DNA from: JANNBN01 sp031385545
GTDB lineage: Bacteria; Actinomycetota; Acidimicrobiia; Acidimicrobiales; JANYDT01
Length of the DNA: 64,000 nucleotides
Direction: 5' to 3'
NCBI GenBank assembly: GCA_031385545.1
Contig: JANNBN010000077.1
Span: 1 to 64,000, forward strand
The notes under the pieces were generated by a model, which was not told the origin of the DNA, did not search any database, and worked only from the letters and a program-made list of their open reading frames with translations. Below, one piece after another: positions 60,305 to 64,000 of this stretch. The position numbers were made by a program, and so were the translations under genes. Every line of letters starts with the position of its first letter. Within the stretch, counting starts at the first letter, position 1.

Positions 60305-61342
60305 GTGTCGATGATGGACCGAGAGCTCGCACCGGGCGAAGCAGGCGAACTGCTCGACGTGCGTCAAGTACAGCTGATGGCTGGGATGCTGCTCCGTTCG
60401 GTGCGGCGCCATCTGACCCGTTCTCTTCTGGCGTTCCTCGCTGTGTCCAGTGCAGCAATCACATTGGGTTACTCCACGCCGAAGCAATACAACTCCAGTT
60501 CAGTGATGGAACTCAAACCGACCGATGTCACGAGCGAGCTCATTGCTCCTGGCGAACCCAGAGCAGTCAAAGATCCGCGGAAAGGGGTTCGTGAAACGGT
60601 GCTGCAGCAGGCCAACCTCGAGTCGATTGTCGATGAGCTTGGGCTCGTGGCAGAAATCAAGGCGAACCAGAGTCCAATCGGTCGATTGATGTCAAAGATC
60701 CGTCCCGTCGTCGCCGACCCGCTACAGGACAAGCGAGACGCTGTCGACGAATTGCGCGCCAACATCGACATCGCCAGCGAGACCACCGAAGGTGACTTCG
60801 AGACGATCATCACCGCCACGTGGACGAACCCTGTTACGGCCACCAATATTGCCAAGCTGCTCCAGGACAATTTCATTGCCGTGCGGCGAACCAACGAAGT
60901 GACGCAGATCGAACGAATTGCTGCGGTGCTGAAAGACGATGCCACGAGGGCACAGGCGTTCTTGGACGAAACCACCAACCGGATCGGGAACGTCGGAACG
61001 CTCGAGCTCTCGGCCGCGGACTCGGCCATATTGAACAACGCTCAGGCCCGGCAGGCTGCTGCCCAAGAAGTGTATGAAAAGGCTTCGCTCACGCTCCGAT
61101 CAGCAGAAATCGACTTCGGAACCCGCTACTCGGTCAGCCAAGAGCCTCAGGTGCCAAAACGGGCACTGAGCGGGCGCACGAAGTCCTATATCACCGGCAT
61201 CGGGGCTGGGCTCATCGCTGCATTTCTGGTGGCGGCCCTCGCCGATCTGACAAAGGGTTCGTTCGTCGAGTCATGGCAGATCACACGCAAACTCAACCTG
61301 CCAGTGCTTGCCGAGCTGAAAGACCCATCACCGCGCACATGA
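60305..61342 (+). CDS. Wzz-like chain-length/polysaccharide co-polymerase protein
   Basis: Two transmembrane helices (LLAFLAVSSAAITLGY about 48-63, and SYITGIGAGLIAAFLVAALA about 285-305) bracket a long helical extracytoplasmic part (about 65-280), the layout of Wzz/Wzc N-domains. After the first helix, KQYNSSSVMELKP fits the Wzz opening. No kinase domain is fused. GTG is preceded by AAGGA. 345 residues. ATGA overlap with the next glycosyltransferase. The separate kinase-like gene two positions later may be its partner. Confidence 0.85.
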   Translation: MSMMDRELAPGEAGELLDVRQVQLMAGMLLRSVRRHLTRSLLAFLAVSSAAITLGYSTPKQYNSSSVMELKPTDVTSELIAPGEPRAVKDPRKGVRETVLQQANLESIVDELGLVAEIKANQSPIGRLMSKIRPVVADPLQDKRDAVDELRANIDIASETTEGDFETIITATWTNPVTATNIAKLLQDNFIAVRRTNEVTQIERIAAVLKDDATRAQAFLDETTNRIGNVGTLELSAADSAILNNAQARQAAAQEVYEKASLTLRSAEIDFGTRYSVSQEPQVPKRALSGRTKSYITGIGAGLIAAFLVAALADLTKGSFVESWQITRKLNLPVLAELKDPSPRT

Positions 61343-62577
61343 GGAGCATGCTTCCCAACGCCCTGCGGGTCGGTGACGCTGCGCTGACTGCGGCTGTAAT
61401 CCCTTTCACGGCCGCCGGGGTGTACCTCGCTGTGCTGTCAGTACCGTCGCGTCGTCGCGTGCCTCCGGTCTCGACGACTCTGCGCGTTGCGGTAGTCGTG
61501 CCTGCTCACGACGAAGCCGCTGACATCGAAGCGACCGTTGCCAGCCTGCTTGCATCGGACTACCCCGCTGAACGTCGTCGTGTCGTCGTCGTGGCTGACA
61601 ATTGCACCGATTCCACCGCAGCGTTGGCCCGAGCCGCCGGTGCCGAAGTGATCGAGCGTGTCGACCCCGTGCGTCGCGGCAAGGGATACGCATTGGAAAT
61701 GGCGTTCGCAACGCTGCTGTCCGAAGGCGCCACCGACCTCGTGGTCGTGGTCGACGCTGACACCATCGTGAGCTCGAACCTGTTGACCGCGTGTGGATCG
61801 CGCATCGCATCGGGCGACCTGGTCGTGCAGGCCGACTATCGGGTGCGGCAGGCGCAGCGCAGTTGGCGAACCCGGCTCCTGCACATAGCGTTCACCGCGT
61901 TTCATGACGTGCGGTCGTCGGGCCGTGAACGTTTCGGGTTGTCCTGCGGGCTCCGAGGCAATGGGATGGCGTTTTCTGTCGAAGCGATCCGGCGTGTCCC
62001 GCACACCGCGTTCTCGATCGTCGAGGACCTCGAATACGGAATCGCACTTGGCAAGGCTGGCATCCGCGTCGTCTATGCCCACGAGGCATGGGTGCACGGT
62101 CACATGCCCATGGACGGGAAGTCCTCGGAGACCCAGCGTGACCGGTGGGAAGGTGGTCGTCGGCTCATCCGCCGACGTGATGGGAAGGCACTCGTCGCCG
62201 GAGCTCTCAGGACCCGCAGCAAGCTCCTGGCTGACCTCGCTGCCGACGTGTACGTACCGCCCCTTGCTCACCTCGGTTCTGCGCTGGTCGGTATCGCCGC
62301 AGCCGGAACGATTGGATCCCTTGCAGGGTCCCGGGCGTCGGACCGTGGATGGGTGTCCCCATGGATCGGTGCGATCGGCCTGGCCGGTCTGGGGTTCCAC
62401 GTTGCCGAAGGGTGGCGGCGCAGTGGCACCGGGGCTGCAGGGTTGGCTGACCTTGCTCGCGCCCCACTGTACGTGGCATGGAAAATCGGACTCAAGGTGA
62501 CGTGCCGCCGCCGACGGGCCACCCCGGACGAATGGGTCAGAACGCAACGCAGTGACCCTCAGGAGGGCGCAGCATGA
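61339..62577 (+). CDS. Family-2 glycosyltransferase, membrane-bound
   Basis: Membrane GT-A enzyme. One N-terminal helix (about 15-32), the catalytic region LRVAVVVPAHDEAADIEATV, VVVVADNCTDST and VVVDADTIVSSN (DxD), with GLRGNGMAFSVEAIRR and AFSIVEDLEYGIAL (ED) and the QRDRWEGGRRL motif (QxxRW) of processive-type GTs; further hydrophobic helices near the C-terminus (LVGIAAAGTIGSLAG, GAIGLAGLGFHVAEG). Chain-extending activity is plausible. ATG overlaps the Wzz-like stop (ATGA). 412 residues. Confidence 0.9.
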   Translation: MRSMLPNALRVGDAALTAAVIPFTAAGVYLAVLSVPSRRRVPPVSTTLRVAVVVPAHDEAADIEATVASLLASDYPAERRRVVVVADNCTDSTAALARAAGAEVIERVDPVRRGKGYALEMAFATLLSEGATDLVVVVDADTIVSSNLLTACGSRIASGDLVVQADYRVRQAQRSWRTRLLHIAFTAFHDVRSSGRERFGLSCGLRGNGMAFSVEAIRRVPHTAFSIVEDLEYGIALGKAGIRVVYAHEAWVHGHMPMDGKSSETQRDRWEGGRRLIRRRDGKALVAGALRTRSKLLADLAADVYVPPLAHLGSALVGIAAAGTIGSLAGSRASDRGWVSPWIGAIGLAGLGFHVAEGWRRSGTGAAGLADLARAPLYVAWKIGLKVTCRRRRATPDEWVRTQRSDPQEGAA

Positions 62578-63098
62578 AGGCAGCAACCAAGTCCAATCGG
62601 AAGCGTGAACGGGCCGCAGTCGTGCCGCCCGAACGTCAGGAGCCCCAGGAGTGGGTTTGCGACCCGGCTGACGTGAACGACCTTCCGTCGGTTCCGGTGC
62701 AACAACTGTGGTTCGAGCTGCGCAGTTGGGCGTGGAAGAGCCTTGCCATCGTCCCGACTGTTCCCGGAGGGTCGGAGTTCGACCTGGCGGAGCAAGTCGT
62801 GATGGTTGGCGTGTCCAACACGAACCGTCGTATGAGCCTGATTTCGGCCGAGGGCGTCGGAGTCGGCGACACCGACCGAGTGATTGCAATGATCCGAGCA
62901 GCTGAGGCACGGGGGGACCGCGTTGTCGTTGTCACCGACTCGGTTCTCGACAACCCCTCGTCGACCCCCATCATCAGGGCCGTCAACGGCGTGATCCCAG
63001 TCATCACACTCGGACAGACCGAACGCTCGGTGGTCGAGCGCACCATCCAGGCCGTCGGCCGCAGCCGCGTGATCGGCGCTGTCTCCCGACAACCCTGA
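62574..63098 (+). CDS. Hypothetical protein, resembling a P-loop-less capsular tyrosine-kinase domain
   Basis: No family recognised with certainty. 174 residues: a basic, disordered start, then QLWFELRSWAWKSLAIVPTVPGG, in place of the Walker A motif of Wzc/CapB kinases; GDRVVVVTDSVLDNPSSTPI and VIPVITLGQTERSVVERTIQ resemble the Walker B and following strand of that fold (D-S-P-P-x-x-x like). No G-x-x-x-x-G-K-S/T is present, so it should not bind ATP that way. Next to a Wzz-like gene, it may be a regulatory remnant. ATG overlaps the preceding stop (ATGA). Confidence 0.65.
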   Translation: MKAATKSNRKRERAAVVPPERQEPQEWVCDPADVNDLPSVPVQQLWFELRSWAWKSLAIVPTVPGGSEFDLAEQVVMVGVSNTNRRMSLISAEGVGVGDTDRVIAMIRAAEARGDRVVVVTDSVLDNPSSTPIIRAVNGVIPVITLGQTERSVVERTIQAVGRSRVIGAVSRQP

Positions 63099-63117
63099 CT
63101 TCGTCCAATCTGTACGC

Positions 63118-64000
63118 ATGACACTCGGGTCTCGACAACGTTTCATCGGCATGCTTGTGGCCGCGAGCCTGGTGACATCAGGCGGTATTCGGCGCGATGT
63201 CGCTGCGGCCGCAGAGCCGTCCATGGTTGCCTACGACGGAGGTCTGAAGAACGGCTGGGTCGATCTCGGCTGGGGTCCTCGAACGTTGGACCGTGGCCCT
63301 GCCCGAGTGGACGTGGGCGCCTGGCAGGGCTGGATCCTCGGAAAGGTGGGCACAGACCTCTCGGACTACGCAACGCTTTCGGTTCGGATGCGCATTCCAG
63401 CGGGGGACGACGCGCCATTGATGCTGGCGCGAATCGGGTCCGAGACCGACGACCAATTCCCGACGCACGTCTTCAGCGGTGGTACCGCCGATGCCCAACG
63501 GTGGACCCGTTTCGACGTGCCCGTCGCAACACTGAACCCCGACGGAAAGCGGTTCGATCGACTGTTGTTCATGGCCAGCAGGGAAGTTGCGGCGGGAACG
63601 TTCGTCGAACTCGACGCGATCATTCTGACCGGCCGCCGCCGGCCGGCGGCAGCGGGGTCATCGGCTGACAAGCAGCGGGCCGCAGTTGCCACGATCGACT
63701 GTGGCTCGGCGCGGCTACCGATCAGCCCCGCGATCTATGGAATCGCGTTCAATGCATTGACGGAAGAGTCGCAACGGTCGCAGTTCACCATTGGCGCCAC
63801 CACACGAAGGTGGGGCGGCGATCCAACCAGCCGGTTCAACTGGGAGAACGGGAACGTTTGGAACCCGGGTCACAATTGGTACTGGCGAAACATGAAGGTG
63901 CTGCGGCGCGGGAACGCGTGGCAGACGTTCTTCAAGAACAACGCGACCAACCGCATGACAAGCGCGTTGACCGTTCCGATGCTCGGATGGGTGGCGAAAG
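63118..64000 (+). CDS. Secreted glycosidase, GH44-like (partial, 3' end off window)
   Basis: Exported hydrolase; 294 codons are visible. Signal-like start (FIGMLVAASLVTSGG) then an N-terminal beta domain (about 35-170: GGLKNGWVDLGWGP, DLSDYATLSVRMRIP, as in carbohydrate-binding or concanavalin-like modules), and the beginning of a barrel: PISPAIYGIAFNAL, TTRRWGGDPTSRFNWENG and HNWYWRNM, resembling family-44 endoglucanases. The catalytic glutamates lie beyond the edge. In this locus it could trim or remodel the exported polysaccharide. Family assignment rests on the last 80 residues. Confidence 0.78.
   Translation, partial: MTLGSRQRFIGMLVAASLVTSGGIRRDVAAAAEPSMVAYDGGLKNGWVDLGWGPRTLDRGPARVDVGAWQGWILGKVGTDLSDYATLSVRMRIPAGDDAPLMLARIGSETDDQFPTHVFSGGTADAQRWTRFDVPVATLNPDGKRFDRLLFMASREVAAGTFVELDAIILTGRRRPAAAGSSADKQRAAVATIDCGSARLPISPAIYGIAFNALTEESQRSQFTIGATTRRWGGDPTSRFNWENGNVWNPGHNWYWRNMKVLRRGNAWQTFFKNNATNRMTSALTVPMLGWVAK

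Noticed and set aside
59012..62910. Two minus-strand frames of about 490 residues in the polysaccharide locus.
   Set aside because: Antisense to well-supported flippase, Wzz-like and glycosyltransferase genes, Arg/His/Pro-rich as expected of GC-rich shadow frames.
1..64000. Mobile elements, tRNA or rRNA genes, prophage.
   Set aside because: I saw no transposase, integrase, phage protein, cloverleaf or rRNA-like segment; this rests on reading by eye.

Overview
This window is 64 kb of high-GC chromosome, dense with genes, many starting at GTG and a few apparently at TTG. It looks like an actinobacterium, most likely of the Acidimicrobiia (Ilumatobacter/Microthrix-like). Evidence: a bacterial proteasome activator (Bpa) gene; a DUF3040 protein; MurE with the meso-diaminopimelate DNPR motif; the order yggS-sepF-DivIVA after ftsZ; no ftsA in the division cluster; and a TgpA/DUF58/MoxR module. 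The class is an inference from gene content. I saw no tRNA, rRNA, CRISPR array, insertion sequence or prophage.

Layout. (1) 1-25135, housekeeping and metabolism: a partial TetR regulator divergent from a PlsC-type acyltransferase; glycerol kinase divergent from PPi-dependent phosphofructokinase; a secreted protein divergent from an SRPBCC protein; an inositol-phosphatase-family enzyme; a YbaK deacylase; an AAA/DUF4143 ATPase; a NUDIX hydrolase; DinB; a DUF3040 protein; a MoxR-DUF58-TgpA operon; a serine hydrolase; an HNH nuclease; a secreted alpha/beta hydrolase; a DEAD-box helicase with a long Lys/Ala/Pro repeat; a lipoate-ligase-like protein; a crotonase; and a minus-strand operon of 6-phosphogluconolactonase, NadD-like enzyme and aldo/keto reductase. 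(2) 25312-40418, the division and cell-wall (dcw) cluster: mraZ-rsmH-ftsL-ftsI-murE-murF-mraY-ftsW-murC-murB-ftsQ-ftsZ. Nearly every junction from rsmH to ftsQ is a 4-base stop/start overlap. murD and murG are missing from their usual places. (3) 40478-46371, the post-ftsZ segment: pgeF/yfiH, yggS, sepF, a DivIVA-like protein, a zinc-finger DksA/TraR protein with a very long low-complexity tail, lspA and rluD. (4) 46409-53697: an Rrf2 regulator divergent from bpa, then dnaE, a hypothetical gene, a patatin-like lipase and a hypothetical gene. (5) 53850-64000 (runs off the right edge), an exopolysaccharide locus: priming sugar transferase, two family-2 glycosyltransferases, a serine-acetyltransferase-like enzyme, a WecG/TagA glycosyltransferase, a Wzx-type flippase, a Wzz-like chain-length protein, a P-loop-less relative of capsular tyrosine kinases, and a GH44-like glycosidase.

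How it fits together. Region 2 makes lipid-linked peptidoglycan precursors and the divisome; SepF and the DivIVA-like protein in region 3 tether and position FtsZ, standing in for FtsA. Region 5 should start a sugar chain on undecaprenyl phosphate, extend it, flip it and control its length; a Wzy polymerase is not in view. The least ordinary observations are the sealed loss of murD/murG from the cluster, a duplicated perfect hairpin inside the end of pgeF, a cluster of AACGTT palindromes before the MoxR operon, and the pseudo-kinase-like protein beside the Wzz homologue.
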